Assembly (NCBI GenBank): GCA_041395945.1
Contig: JAWKZN010000002.1
Location: 310,001-374,000, forward strand
Source: Pseudomonadales bacterium
GTDB taxonomy: Bacteria; Pseudomonadota; Gammaproteobacteria; Pseudomonadales; Azotimanducaceae
Direction of reading: 5' to 3'
DNA: 64,000 bases
The notes below the pieces were generated by a model. That model was not told where the DNA came from, made no database searches, and worked only from the letters and a program-made list of their open reading frames with translations. A program made the translations under genes and the position numbers. Below are positions 56,224 to 64,000 of the stretch, piece after piece (positions within the stretch are counted from its first letter, which is position 1; every line of letters starts with the position of its first letter).

Positions 56224-57068
56224 CAGGTCACACCAGGTGCTGTATCGAGTCGATCCAGGGCCAGTCGCTGCAGATCACTGCCTTCCTCGGTGAGGCGTAC
56301 CACTTCTTCGTAGATGGCGGTGGCATCCGCGCCCAGACGTTCCTGGCACACCGCGAGCCCCATCCACCAGCGCGAATCCAGCCGGTCCAGCTTGATGAGT
56401 TTCTCGTAAACCAGCAGCGCTTCCCTTGGCAGCCGCTGCTCCAGAGCAGCTACTGCCAGCAGAGCCAGATACTCTTTGTCGTTACCGGCTACCCGCACGT
56501 TCCGCATCAGCACCCGGAAGGCCCGACCACTGTCACCGCCGTTGAGCGCCTTGCGGGCTTCACGCCGCAGTGCAACGACTTCCTCGCTCACACGAGGGGT
56601 AGAGTTCGAGACAGCTCGCTTCTCCATTGATGCTTCCGGCACCGCCCCTGACACTGGCGCTCGCTCGCTCGATGTCTCATCAGGCCGTGCATTGACTTCC
56701 CGGTCACTCGAGCGTTCTGCACTCTTTACTGTCGCGATTCCGGACACCGCATGTCCGGCCACTGGGGCGGAGGACCTCCGGACTTCTGACAGTGGAGGCG
56801 ACACAGCCTTGTCCACCGACTCACGCCCGGGCTGCCAGCGTCCGGCCATTACTTCGCTCTCGCTCAGCGCGGCATCGAGATCGACCCTGAATTCACTGTC
56901 GGTAACGAGTGATGGCACCGATGCCAGGGGTTCAAATGCGATGGGAAGTACAGACACAAGGGCAGCATCGGCTCGATAGAAGCCGCCGGTGAAGAAGAGG
57001 ATCCCGAGGCTCCACACGAGAAGATAGGCCGGGTACTGCAGGGCGCCGGCTGTTCGTTCACCTTTCAT
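56223..57068 (-). CDS. mshN: MSHA biogenesis protein MshN-like (TPR)
   Basis: A 281-residue protein with an N-terminal membrane helix (YLLVWSLGILFFTGGFY), a long low-complexity Ser/Ala/Glu-rich region (about 60-165) and C-terminal TPR-like helices (AFRVLMRNVRVAGNDKEYLA, LVYEKLIKLDRLDSRWWMGL). Position between mshL and mshE and the layout match MshN. The N-terminal half is poorly conserved, so identity rests on layout and position. Confidence 0.75.
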   Translation of the reverse strand: MKGERTAGALQYPAYLLVWSLGILFFTGGFYRADAALVSVLPIAFEPLASVPSLVTDSEFRVDLDAALSESEVMAGRWQPGRESVDKAVSPPLSEVRRSSAPVAGHAVSGIATVKSAERSSDREVNARPDETSSERAPVSGAVPEASMEKRAVSNSTPRVSEEVVALRREARKALNGGDSGRAFRVLMRNVRVAGNDKEYLALLAVAALEQRLPREALLVYEKLIKLDRLDSRWWMGLAVCQERLGADATAIYEEVVRLTEEGSDLQRLALDRLDTAPGVT

Positions 57069-57081
57069 GCCGCCTCCTTAA

Positions 57082-58797
57082 CTAACCATTCGAATTCAGT
57101 ACGGAACGAAGGGTCTTGAGGTTTTTCAGACTGTCGTTGAGCGCTTCGACCTGGACTTTCTCATCCACGATCATGGGCTTGAGCAGAATCACCAGTTCGC
57201 TCTTCGTGCTGCTCATCGCTTTCTGTTTGAACAGATTTCCGACACCGGGGATATTTTTGAAAAACGGCACCCCGGCGCCGTCGTCAAACGCTATGTTCTG
57301 CATCAGTCCACCGATCACGATAATCTGCCCGTTCTTCGCCCGGACGATGCTGTCCGACTCCCGAATGGTGCTCATTGCCAGCGGAATGATCTTTCCGGCG
57401 ATGTTCTTCTGCTGTTCTTTGACTTCGCTGATCGTCGGATGGATGTGCAGGATCACGTCTCCCAGGTCGCTGATCTGGGGCGTGACATCGAGCGCGATTC
57501 CGGAGAAAAACGGGGTCAGTTCCGGCGAGTCGTTGGTGTTGATCGAACTGCCCGCTGTGATCGTATTCGACGAGATATCGGTCACGAAGAACTCGTCTTC
57601 GCCGACCTTGATGACCGCCTTCTGGTTGTTCACGGTCGATATCCGCGGACTGGAAAGCACCTGCACAGACCCCTGGGTTTCGAGCAGATCGATCGTGATC
57701 TCGAAGTCGGAGAAACTCGCATAGAAGGTAAAGGCCGAGCCCAGGGGATTGAAGAACTCAGCCGCTCCGGGTACCAGTTCCGCGCCCAGATCCTTGCTGC
57801 TTCCGGGCCGCACCACAGTGTTGCCGTTGGCATCAACCGTAGACGTCGGATAGAAAGTGCCGCCGGACTCCTTACCGAAGTTATTCCAGTCGATGCCCGC
57901 CTCGAAGCCTTCCTTGAGTGTCACTTCGAGAATCTTCGCTTCGATGATCACCTGACGGTGCAGGGTGTTTTCCACCTGGGAAAGATAGGAGCGCACGGCA
58001 TACAGCGAATCCGGCTTGGCCCGGACCACGGCCAGCCCCACCTGGGGCGTCACCACGATCGACGAGCCTTCGTCACCGGCAATGATGGTCTGCAGTGTCG
58101 ACTGCAGTTCCGCCCAGAAATTCGTCTGCGCATCGGTATTGACCTTGGTACCTACAACGGTGCCGCCACGATTGGTGCTGGTGGCATAGACGCCGCTGGC
58201 GGAAAGTCCGGAGTAGCCTTCCTCGATGCTCCCCGACCCTCTGGTATCCGATACCCGCCCCGCACTTACCTGCATTTCCGAGCTGCCCTTGCGCTCCACG
58301 TTCAGATAGTCGATCTGAAACACCTCGGTGCGCAGCACATTCGGATAAACCCGGTAGAGGTTACCGCTGCGTTCGTAGTCATAGCTGTAGACGTCGCGCA
58401 TGATTTCCATGACTTCCGCCACGGTCACATCCTTCAGATCGAGGCTGACCTGACCATTCACATCCGGATGCACTACCATGTTGTAAGGGGTATCGCGCAC
58501 CAGCCCCCGGAAGAACTCCTGTGACAGAATGCCGTTCACCGACAGGTCGAAGCGCGGATCCGCATCCAGCGCTTCGGCATCCGGCTCCGGAGTCAGCGCA
58601 TCGAGCATCGCCCGGGAAACCGCCCGGGATTCCGCCGCCAGGCCCTCGTTCACCGCCACACCTTCTTCGATCGCGGCAATCTGCTTGTCAGCGCTGTCTG
58701 AGTCCCGAGCAACCGTTGGACCAATCGTTGCGCATCCGGACAGCAGCAGCAGAGTGCCCAGGCCGAACAGTCGTAGATTCATGATGTAGTCGTTCAC
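57082..58797 (-). CDS. mshL: MSHA secretin MshL
   Basis: An outer-membrane secretin of 571 residues for the MSHA pilus. The signal is lipoprotein-like (LRLFGLGTLLLLSGCATIGP, Cys about 22). The N0-type domain includes VNGILSQEFFRGLVRDTPYN and VHPDVNGQVSLDLKDVTVAE. The secretin core follows (RQVIIEAKILEVTLKEGFEA, VLSSPRISTVNNQKAVIKVG, IIVIGGLMQ). The start overlaps the mshK stop by 4 bp. Together with pilQ it is the second secretin in this window. Confidence 0.94.
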   Translation of the reverse strand: MNDYIMNLRLFGLGTLLLLSGCATIGPTVARDSDSADKQIAAIEEGVAVNEGLAAESRAVSRAMLDALTPEPDAEALDADPRFDLSVNGILSQEFFRGLVRDTPYNMVVHPDVNGQVSLDLKDVTVAEVMEIMRDVYSYDYERSGNLYRVYPNVLRTEVFQIDYLNVERKGSSEMQVSAGRVSDTRGSGSIEEGYSGLSASGVYATSTNRGGTVVGTKVNTDAQTNFWAELQSTLQTIIAGDEGSSIVVTPQVGLAVVRAKPDSLYAVRSYLSQVENTLHRQVIIEAKILEVTLKEGFEAGIDWNNFGKESGGTFYPTSTVDANGNTVVRPGSSKDLGAELVPGAAEFFNPLGSAFTFYASFSDFEITIDLLETQGSVQVLSSPRISTVNNQKAVIKVGEDEFFVTDISSNTITAGSSINTNDSPELTPFFSGIALDVTPQISDLGDVILHIHPTISEVKEQQKNIAGKIIPLAMSTIRESDSIVRAKNGQIIVIGGLMQNIAFDDGAGVPFFKNIPGVGNLFKQKAMSSTKSELVILLKPMIVDEKVQVEALNDSLKNLKTLRSVLNSNG

Positions 58798-59180
58798 CGG
58801 TTTTCCTTGATCACATTCGCCCTGTCCAGACGCACAGTCACAGGAGCACTGTCATTGAGGGTCAGTACCACCCGATCCGATTCCACCTTCCACAGCTTCA
58901 TGCCCGCGCGCATTTCACCTTCCGCCATCACCCGGCCATCGAGCACTGCAAGCTTCCGTCCGCTTCCGAGCAGTACCGAACTCAAGGTCGGCAACTCCAT
59001 GGTTGCCTGGGGCTGTACTGCACTCCAGCGCTCCGGCCGGGTCGGATCACCGCGCCCTGCGCGCAGGTCCCGGACCGAATCGCCGGTTGCGACACTCGAG
59101 ATCAGACATACCATCAGCGCAATCGAACCCGGCACCGTGCGGAGCGAAATTCGGCAGTCGGATTTTTCAGGCTTAAACAC
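58794..59180 (-). CDS. mshK: MSHA biogenesis protein MshK-like
   Basis: A 128-residue protein with a signal-like hydrophobic stretch (PGSIALMVCLISSVATG), then RGDPTRPERW. The C-terminal PilP/GspC-like small beta domain includes LSSVLLGSGRKLAVLDGRVM. GTG 59180 (or TTG 59183) overlaps the mshJ stop; AAGGGTGG upstream supports GTG. Position between mshJ and mshL supports MshK, the PilP counterpart. Confidence 0.78.
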   Translation of the reverse strand: MFKPEKSDCRISLRTVPGSIALMVCLISSVATGDSVRDLRAGRGDPTRPERWSAVQPQATMELPTLSSVLLGSGRKLAVLDGRVMAEGEMRAGMKLWKVESDRVVLTLNDSAPVTVRLDRANVIKENR

Positions 59181-59859
59181 CAATCCACCCTTTCTCTCGA
59201 CTGAGCGTTTCTATCTCCACTGCAACTGCGGCACGGGGATATTCCTCCACCAGATAATCGAGTTCGCGCCAGCCAAGCTGCCACTCGCTGCTCTCCAGTT
59301 CCGTGAGATAGGCGAGTACCTGAAAGTACTCACCTTCAAATTCGAGACGCATTGAATGCCGATAGATGGCCAGCGGTGGCTCGGATTCCGCTTCCGGATC
59401 CGCATTCATGGATATGGCTTCGACGGGCAGCTTGGAAATCTTTTTCAGCTTCAGCCCATCGTGATGTCGGATCACATCCCTGAGCAGCGCCGGCATCTGC
59501 TCCGGTGGCACGAAACGATCCAGGACGCCGCCGAGTTTCACACTGAGCAGCTTCAGCTCCCGGTCGATCGCCTGGCGTTCCTGCTTGAGCGCCGCATCCG
59601 GGTCATGCAGACGCGCCTGCTGCAGCCGGGTCTGCTCTGCGACTTCTGACTGCAGCTGTATGTAGACTTCATTACTGCTGGCGCTGATTTCAGCCTTGGA
59701 CCGCTCGAGAAATCCACCCACCGTGATGCTCCAGATCATCCAGGTAGCGGAAAGCACGGCCAGGCTGACAAGTACCCGTTCCCGCAGCGAATACGACCTG
59801 TACCGTTCCCGAAGTCCGGTGCCATTCAGACTGATCTTTCGGGTTGAGGATTCACTCAT
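59173..59859 (-). CDS. mshJ: MSHA biogenesis protein MshJ-like (PilO/GspM type)
   Basis: A 228-residue bitopic membrane protein. One helix (VLVSLAVLSATWMIWSITVG) is followed by a coiled coil (residues about 65-105) and a periplasmic ferredoxin-like domain (MRLEFEGEYFQVLAYLTELE). This is the PilO-type partner of the PilN-like gene directly upstream, whose stop is adjacent to this start. Confidence 0.83.
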   Translation of the reverse strand: MSESSTRKISLNGTGLRERYRSYSLRERVLVSLAVLSATWMIWSITVGGFLERSKAEISASSNEVYIQLQSEVAEQTRLQQARLHDPDAALKQERQAIDRELKLLSVKLGGVLDRFVPPEQMPALLRDVIRHHDGLKLKKISKLPVEAISMNADPEAESEPPLAIYRHSMRLEFEGEYFQVLAYLTELESSEWQLGWRELDYLVEEYPRAAVAVEIETLSREKGWIGV

Positions 59860-60453
59860 TCAGCCATCCCCTTCCGGCCCGTTGATCACAAACTCCAGCA
59901 GACCCGTTTCGATCTCCTGTAGCGCGAAGCCATCAAAACGATGTCCGTTGAAGCTGTGCCCTTCCGACAGTGCCACCAGGAACTGGGGCACGTGCCTGGG
60001 ATCCGTTGTGAGACCTTTGAGCTGTATGCGCCGGCCACCCTGATCGAAGCGGATCTGTGACAGCCACATGCCCTTCACCTGGTGGTCGGCGAGGTCGTTG
60101 AGATATCCCGAGAAACCGTTTGCCTGATCCGACTGGTAATCCTTGAGCAGCAGTACCAGCTGCTGCTGCTCGGCCCTTGCGGTCCGCAGCGCTTCCACCT
60201 CATGGCGCAGGCCACTGTCGGTGCGGGACTCGTTCTCCTGCTTGAGTTGTTCGTTGGATGCATCGATCAGCTCCCACTGGGCCCGGGTTTCGGTGAGCTG
60301 CGATGCCATCCGCCAGATTCCGATACCCTGCCAGCCGCTGAACAGCGCCAGCACCACACCCAGAAATGCCCAGGCGGCGAGAAGATGACCGAGGCCGAGC
60401 GGTTCTCTTCGCGGGAGCAGATCATCGCTGAGCAGATTCACCTGCTGTTTCAT
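59860..60453 (-). CDS. PilN-like MSHA assembly protein
   Basis: A 197-residue bitopic protein. Its N-terminus MKQQVNLLSDDLLPRREPLG contains the VNLL motif resembling the PilN peptide that binds PilM. One helix (LLAAWAFLGVVLALFSGWQG) precedes a coiled coil and a periplasmic domain (GMWLSQIRFDQGGRRIQLKG). It corresponds to the gene often named mshI2 or PilN-like in MSHA loci. It overlaps mshI by 4 bp. Confidence 0.82.
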   Translation of the reverse strand: MKQQVNLLSDDLLPRREPLGLGHLLAAWAFLGVVLALFSGWQGIGIWRMASQLTETRAQWELIDASNEQLKQENESRTDSGLRHEVEALRTARAEQQQLVLLLKDYQSDQANGFSGYLNDLADHQVKGMWLSQIRFDQGGRRIQLKGLTTDPRHVPQFLVALSEGHSFNGHRFDGFALQEIETGLLEFVINGPEGDG

Positions 60454-61475
60454 GCCGCAGCCTCCAGTGCGCCGCTGCTGCGATCCCGCAGTCGTCGCAA
60501 CAGCCCGCCGAGTGCGGGCAGTGCGGCACTCAATGCGTTGCGCTGGGCTACCGAGATCTGGTCCCAGTCAATTTGAACCGGTTCCGGATTATGCAGACGG
60601 ATGTCGAACAGGTTGCGCAGTTCATCCCGGATCGGACGTATCGGAACCGGCAGCATTTCGCCCAGGTAATCGCACACCGGGTCCTGCCAGCCGTGGGTGG
60701 CCGCAACCAGGCAGCCGTTGCAGGGAGGCTGGGACATTGCACTTTCGTAATAGTCGATCGATCGCTGCACCTGCAGCAGCAGTTTTTCGCGCAGGCCGTC
60801 CCAGACGGCGGCATCGTATTGCGATGGCAGCGTGGAGACGCGCCGTGAGAGAAACAGCTCATCGCCCCGGGAGATGTTGATCACCCCGCTCGCCGCGGTC
60901 AGCCGCAACAGCGCGACACCCTGATCCGCTTCCGGAAACAGACCGTGCACGATGTTGCGCAACGCCAGTTCCGAAATATCGACACTGCTGACTTCGATAC
61001 CGGCTTCATGAACCTTGGAGAGCAGCACCTTCAGAAACTCGGTCTGCATGGCCACCACGAACACCATGGGTCGGGTCCGGGAGGCGGAATCCGGCAGCGG
61101 GAAGACATCGAGAGTCGCCTGCTCCACCGGGAAGTCGACGTTCTCCTGTACCTGCCAGCGCACGGCATCTTTGAGGTCGGCTTCCGCCACCTGGGGTTTT
61201 TCCACCAGAGACACGCTGTAGAATTCGGGTGCGAGCACCAGGTTGCAGGCGGTATTGCGCAGGCCGACATCCTCACTCTGGCGTTTGAGCATGTCCCGGG
61301 ACTCGGCCAGTGCTTCGATCGGATCCGCCCGAAGTTCCACCTCAAAGCGGCCATCACGGTAAACGCCCTTCGCCACCGCCACCCCGGAACCGGAAATATA
61401 GACGGCCGCCGGTGGACGGGCGTCCGCCGGAGCCAGATTCAGCCAACGTGGAAGCCAGCGTTCGAGCGCTCGCAA
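60450..61475 (-). CDS. mshI: MSHA biogenesis protein MshI-like (PilM type)
   Basis: A 341-residue protein with an actin-like/PilM fold pattern (VEKPQVAEADLKDAVRWQVQ, SSVDISELALRNIVHG, GVALLRLTAASGVINISRGD). First gene of the msh operon here. The start is an unusual TTG at 61475, supported by AAAAGGAG seven bases upstream. It is divergent from trmL; mshH, often upstream in Vibrio, is absent. Confidence 0.83.
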   Translation of the reverse strand: MRALERWLPRWLNLAPADARPPAAVYISGSGVAVAKGVYRDGRFEVELRADPIEALAESRDMLKRQSEDVGLRNTACNLVLAPEFYSVSLVEKPQVAEADLKDAVRWQVQENVDFPVEQATLDVFPLPDSASRTRPMVFVVAMQTEFLKVLLSKVHEAGIEVSSVDISELALRNIVHGLFPEADQGVALLRLTAASGVINISRGDELFLSRRVSTLPSQYDAAVWDGLREKLLLQVQRSIDYYESAMSQPPCNGCLVAATHGWQDPVCDYLGEMLPVPIRPIRDELRNLFDIRLHNPEPVQIDWDQISVAQRNALSAALPALGGLLRRLRDRSSGALEAAA

Positions 61476-61571
61476 TCCGGTACTCCTTTTCCTACTCTGT
61501 CATTGAGTATAGGAACGGATTCCATAACTGCCGGGTTTCGAAAAGAGACACCGTTCAAGGATTCATTCCCG

Positions 61572-62039
61572 ATGCCGTTTCACATCGTCCTCTACCAGCC
61601 GGAGATTCCCCCGAATACCGGCAACATCATCCGTCTGTGTGCCAACACAGGCGCCAGCCTGCATCTGGTGCAGCCGCTGGGGTTCACTCTGGACGACAGC
61701 AGACTCAGGCGTGCCGGACTCGACTATCACGAGTGGGCACGGGTGCAGGTACACGATTCTCTGGAGAAAGCACTGGGGGTGACCGGCGTCGACCGGGTGT
61801 GGGCCTTCAGCACCCGGGGTTCGCGTCAATTTAATGACGCGGTATTCAGTCTGAACGACGTACTGCTGTTCGGCCCTGAGACGTCGGGACTGCCTGCTGA
61901 ACTGCTGGAGAGCCTGCCTGCAGACCAGGTGCTGCGTGTGCCGATGCGCGAACATTCGCGCAGTCTCAATCTTGCGAATACGGTTTCGGTTGCGGCCTAT
62001 GAAGCGTGGCGGCAGCTCGGCTATCCGGGCGGTCAATGA
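61572..62039 (+). CDS. trmL: tRNA (cytidine/uridine-2'-O-)-methyltransferase TrmL
   Basis: A SPOUT methyltransferase of 155 residues modifying the wobble base 34 ribose of tRNA-Leu. Motifs are MPFHIVLYQPEIPPNTGNII, LHLVQPLGFTLDDSRLRRAG, LFGPETSGLP and RVPMREHSRSLNLANTVSVA, which form the trefoil knot for SAM. The start ATG at 61572 is chosen by family comparison. Its stop overlaps the 3' end of secB on the other strand by 7 bp. Confidence 0.95.
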   Translation: MPFHIVLYQPEIPPNTGNIIRLCANTGASLHLVQPLGFTLDDSRLRRAGLDYHEWARVQVHDSLEKALGVTGVDRVWAFSTRGSRQFNDAVFSLNDVLLFGPETSGLPAELLESLPADQVLRVPMREHSRSLNLANTVSVAAYEAWRQLGYPGGQ

Positions 62040-62479
62040 GGCTGGCTACTGGCCTTTGACTGCCTGAGGGCTTCTTCGTACGCGGCCTCGAAATTCATGG
62101 GCGCCAGGTTCAGCGGCGGAAAACCGCCCCGCACCGTGAGTGAGTCCACCGCCTCCCGCACGTAGGGGAACAGGGTGCCCGGGCAGAGGGTGCCCAGGGT
62201 CCGGTGCAGCTGGGCGCTGTCCAGACCGCGGATCAGAAACAGGGCCGCCTGCTGCACTTCGACTATGAAGGCCGTCTTGCCCGCTGTCTCCGCCCTGGCA
62301 GTCACGGTGAGCACCACCTCGTAATGTTCCTCACCGATCTTCTGGGAGCGGGTGTTTATCTCCAGCCCGATGTCGGGTTTCCAGGTTTCCTGAAAAACCG
62401 TGGGCGCATTCGGGGATTCAAAGGAAGCATCCTTCAGGTAGATGCGTTCAAGACGCATCTGGCTGCGGGCATCGCTCAC
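62033..62479 (-). CDS. secB: Protein-export chaperone SecB
   Basis: A tetrameric cytosolic chaperone that keeps preproteins unfolded and passes them to SecA. It is 148 residues from GTG 62479, which overlaps the rhodanese stop as GTGA. The upstream in-frame ATG at 62512 would add 11 residues inside that gene. Motifs are RIYLKDASFESPNAP, VQQAALFLIRG and GTLCPGTLFPYVREAVDSLT, then GGFPPLNLAPMNFEAAYEEA. Pseudomonas has a glutaredoxin gene between secB and the rhodanese; none is present here. Confidence 0.96.
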   Translation of the reverse strand: MSDARSQMRLERIYLKDASFESPNAPTVFQETWKPDIGLEINTRSQKIGEEHYEVVLTVTARAETAGKTAFIVEVQQAALFLIRGLDSAQLHRTLGTLCPGTLFPYVREAVDSLTVRGGFPPLNLAPMNFEAAYEEALRQSKASSQPH

Positions 62480-62892
62480 GTCTTCACCACCGGGAGATTC
62501 TGATTCCGCCACTCGGCGATACCCCCGGTCAGTCGGCTGACGTTAACGAAGCCCTTTTTGCGCAACAGGGTCCCCGCAGCACCGGAGTGCTGGCCCATGC
62601 GGCAGGCCACCACAATCGGTCGCTCGCGGTACCTGGCGAGCTCATCCAGGCGGGCCTCAAGGGCGCCGTAGGGAATATTGACTGCGTCCACTATGTGGCC
62701 GGCTTCAAACTCTTTCTTATCCCGCACATCGAGAACCAGGGCGTTTTCCCGATTAACCATGTCCACCAGCTTCTGCACCGAAACGGACTGGCCGCCGCGG
62801 CGGGTCTCATTGCGGATGAAGAGGGTGAGCAGGATGATGAAGGTGCCGATCAGGAACGGATGATTGGTCACGAATTCGATGAACTGGTCCAT
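62476..62892 (-). CDS. Membrane-anchored rhodanese-like protein (YibN type)
   Basis: A 138-residue protein with an N-terminal membrane helix (FLIGTFIILLTLFI) and one rhodanese domain. VLDVRDKKEFEAGHIVDAVN is typical. The active-site loop is VACRMGQHSG with Cys97 as the likely persulfide-carrying residue. It matches YibN, which neighbours secB and gpmI in many Gammaproteobacteria. Its sulfur acceptor is unknown. A perfect TATAAT box lies 36 bp upstream of the ATG. Confidence 0.9.
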   Translation of the reverse strand: MDQFIEFVTNHPFLIGTFIILLTLFIRNETRRGGQSVSVQKLVDMVNRENALVLDVRDKKEFEAGHIVDAVNIPYGALEARLDELARYRERPIVVACRMGQHSGAAGTLLRKKGFVNVSRLTGGIAEWRNQNLPVVKT

Positions 62893-62927
62893 GCGATTGG
62901 GGCAGCACGCTTTTTCAAGAGGGCGCG

Positions 62928-62933
62928 ATTATA
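62928..62933 (-). promoter_or_regulatory. -10 element for the rhodanese-secB unit
   Basis: On the reverse strand a perfect TATAAT occurs, with predicted start near 62921, about 30 nt before the rhodanese ATG at 62892. The expected -35 position (TTCGGC, 62951-62956, 17-bp spacing) is weak. Confidence 0.45.
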
Positions 62934-62970
62934 CACAGCTGCCCCCGGGTGCCGAATCGCGTTGCTGTTT

Positions 62971-63011
62971 GGCCGGTGGCTCCCTAGAATCCCCGGTCCC
63001 AGCCACCGGCC
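62971..63011. repeat. Inverted repeat in the rhodanese-gpmI divergent gap
   Basis: GGCCGGTGGCT (62971-62981) and AGCCACCGGCC (63001-63011) are perfect 11-bp reverse complements around a 19-base loop. It lies 39 bp before the gpmI ATG, within its expected leader. It could be an mRNA hairpin or an operator acting on both divergent promoters. Confidence 0.65.
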
Positions 63012-63050
63012 GGCGCAATCCTTCCAGCAGTGCCGGCGACAGGGACACTG

Positions 63051-64000
63051 ATGAAGAACACTACCGTGCTCGTGGTACTGGACGGCTTCGGCCACAGCGA
63101 CAGCCCCGAAGACAATGCCATCTTTCATGCCCGCACCCCCAACTGGGACCGCTACTGGGCAGAAAACCCCCATAGCCTGATCTCCGGATCCGGTACCGAT
63201 GTCGGCCTGCCGGATGGGCAGATGGGCAATTCCGAAGTCGGGCATATGAACCTGGGGGCAGGCCGGGTCGTCTACCAGGAGCTCACCCGCATCAACCTCG
63301 CGCTCGAACGGGGTGAGTTTGCCCGCAACCCGGCCCTGAACCGAACGTTTGATCGGGTCCAGAAAGCGGCAGGCACACTGCATGTCATGGGCCTGCTGTC
63401 CCCGGGCGGCGTGCACAGCCACGAAGATCAGATTTTCGGCCTGTTACGCATCGCGGCAGCCGCCGGAGTCGAGCGGGTGCTCCTCCATGCCTTCCTGGAC
63501 GGCCGGGATACGCCACCCCGCAGCGCGCGGGACTCCCTCGAACACGCACAGGCTCTGCTGGCAGAGCTGGGCAATGGCCACATCGCTTCAATCTGCGGTC
63601 GCTATTTCGCCATGGACCGGGACCGGCGCTGGGATCGGGTGATGCGCGCCTACAATCTGCTGGTGCGGGGGGAAGCCCCTTTCCACGCGACCAGTGCGGT
63701 TGAAGGACTGGACGCAGCCTATGCCCGGGACGAAGGGGATGAATTCGTGCAGCCTACGGCCATCCATGCGGCGGGCGAAATCCCGGCGCGCATGCACGAC
63801 GGCGACGCCGTGATCTACATGAATTTCCGGGCAGATCGCGCCCGACAGCTCACCCGGGCGCTGATCGACCCCGGCTTCAGTGACTTTGAGCGACGCAGCG
63901 TCGTGGCGCTGAGCGATTTTCTGATGCTGACCCGCTATGCCGACGACATCGATGCCTCCTGTGCCTTCGAACCGGCGACCCTGACCAACACTCTCGGCGA
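63051..64000 (+). CDS. gpmI: 2,3-bisphosphoglycerate-independent phosphoglycerate mutase (partial)
   Basis: Glycolytic enzyme converting 3- to 2-phosphoglycerate with two manganese ions. The first 316 of about 510 residues are in the window; the frame is open to the edge. VLVVLDGFGH carries metal-binding Asp11, and DGQMGNSEVGHMNLGAGRVV has Ser61, the phosphorylated nucleophile. Substrate contacts are GLLSPGGVHSHEDQI, HAFLDGRDTPP, SICGRYFAMDRDRRWDRV and MNFRADRARQLTRAL. The start ATG has AGGGA upstream. Confidence 0.96.
   Translation, partial: MKNTTVLVVLDGFGHSDSPEDNAIFHARTPNWDRYWAENPHSLISGSGTDVGLPDGQMGNSEVGHMNLGAGRVVYQELTRINLALERGEFARNPALNRTFDRVQKAAGTLHVMGLLSPGGVHSHEDQIFGLLRIAAAAGVERVLLHAFLDGRDTPPRSARDSLEHAQALLAELGNGHIASICGRYFAMDRDRRWDRVMRAYNLLVRGEAPFHATSAVEGLDAAYARDEGDEFVQPTAIHAAGEIPARMHDGDAVIYMNFRADRARQLTRALIDPGFSDFERRSVVALSDFLMLTRYADDIDASCAFEPATLTNTLG

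Overview
The window reads as a contiguous piece of a GC-rich gammaproteobacterial chromosome. Gene order and protein types (gltBD, damX-aroB-aroK-pilQPONM, mrcA, rpmE-priA-ftsN-like-hslVU, ubiE-ubiJ-ubiB, hisE-tatABC, typA, glnA-DUF4124-ntrBC, trmL-secB-rhodanese-gpmI) follow the order I remember for Pseudomonas and its relatives. The bacterium is probably of the Pseudomonadales/Cellvibrionales type. It appears Gram-negative, ubiquinone-using and equipped for twitching or surface attachment. No rRNA or tRNA gene, CRISPR array or intact insertion sequence was recognised.

Layout. 0-1.2 kb: start of a Fic-family gene running off the left edge, with an array of TATGTCG-type sites upstream, then AT-richer sequence with one uncertain small gene. 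1.2-6 kb: malate dehydrogenase, a Nudix hydrolase, then an overlapping pair of a lipoprotein penicillin-acylase-family enzyme and a GNAT acetyltransferase. 6-12.5 kb: glutamate synthase gltB and gltD, separated by a 20-bp tandem repeat that begins inside the last codons of gltB. 12.6-20.9 kb (minus strand): the pilMNOPQ type IV pilus assembly operon followed by aroK, aroB and a DamX-like SPOR ATPase. 21-30.5 kb: PBP1A, an M48 metalloprotease, ribosomal protein L31, PriA, an FtsN-like SPOR protein and the HslVU protease behind a sigma-32-like promoter. 30.5-38.4 kb: DUF971, the ubiquinone genes ubiE/ubiJ/ubiB, hisE, the Tat translocase tatABC, dtd and typA.

38.5-45.2 kb: a PP-loop ATPase with an NFACT-R-like tail overlapping a TusA-like sulfur carrier (a probable sulfur-transfer pair sitting where thiI is expected). 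The nitrogen-control region follows: glnA behind NtrC sites and an excellent sigma-54 promoter, a DUF4124 gene, and ntrB-ntrC with what appears to be their own NtrC site and sigma-54 promoter. 45.3-61.5 kb (minus strand): a 16-kb MSHA-type pilus operon (mshI, a PilN-like gene, mshJ, K, L, N, E, G, one main pilin, mshC, D, O, P, Q) placed between ntrC and trmL, which are close neighbours in Pseudomonas. Its last gene is a 1655-residue MshQ-like protein with two families of internal repeats, a LamG-like domain and a DUF6701 C-terminus. 61.6-64 kb: trmL, secB, a membrane-anchored rhodanese and the start of gpmI.

Functional links: glutamine synthetase, glutamate synthase and NtrBC form the ammonium assimilation circuit. 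PilMNOPQ and MSHA are two separate type IV pilus machines. PBP1A, DamX-like and FtsN-like SPOR proteins and AroK/AroB connect to envelope building and aromatic biosynthesis. The least conventional items are the giant MshQ-like putative adhesin, the PP-loop plus TusA-like pair, the Fic upstream site array and the gltBD tandem repeat.
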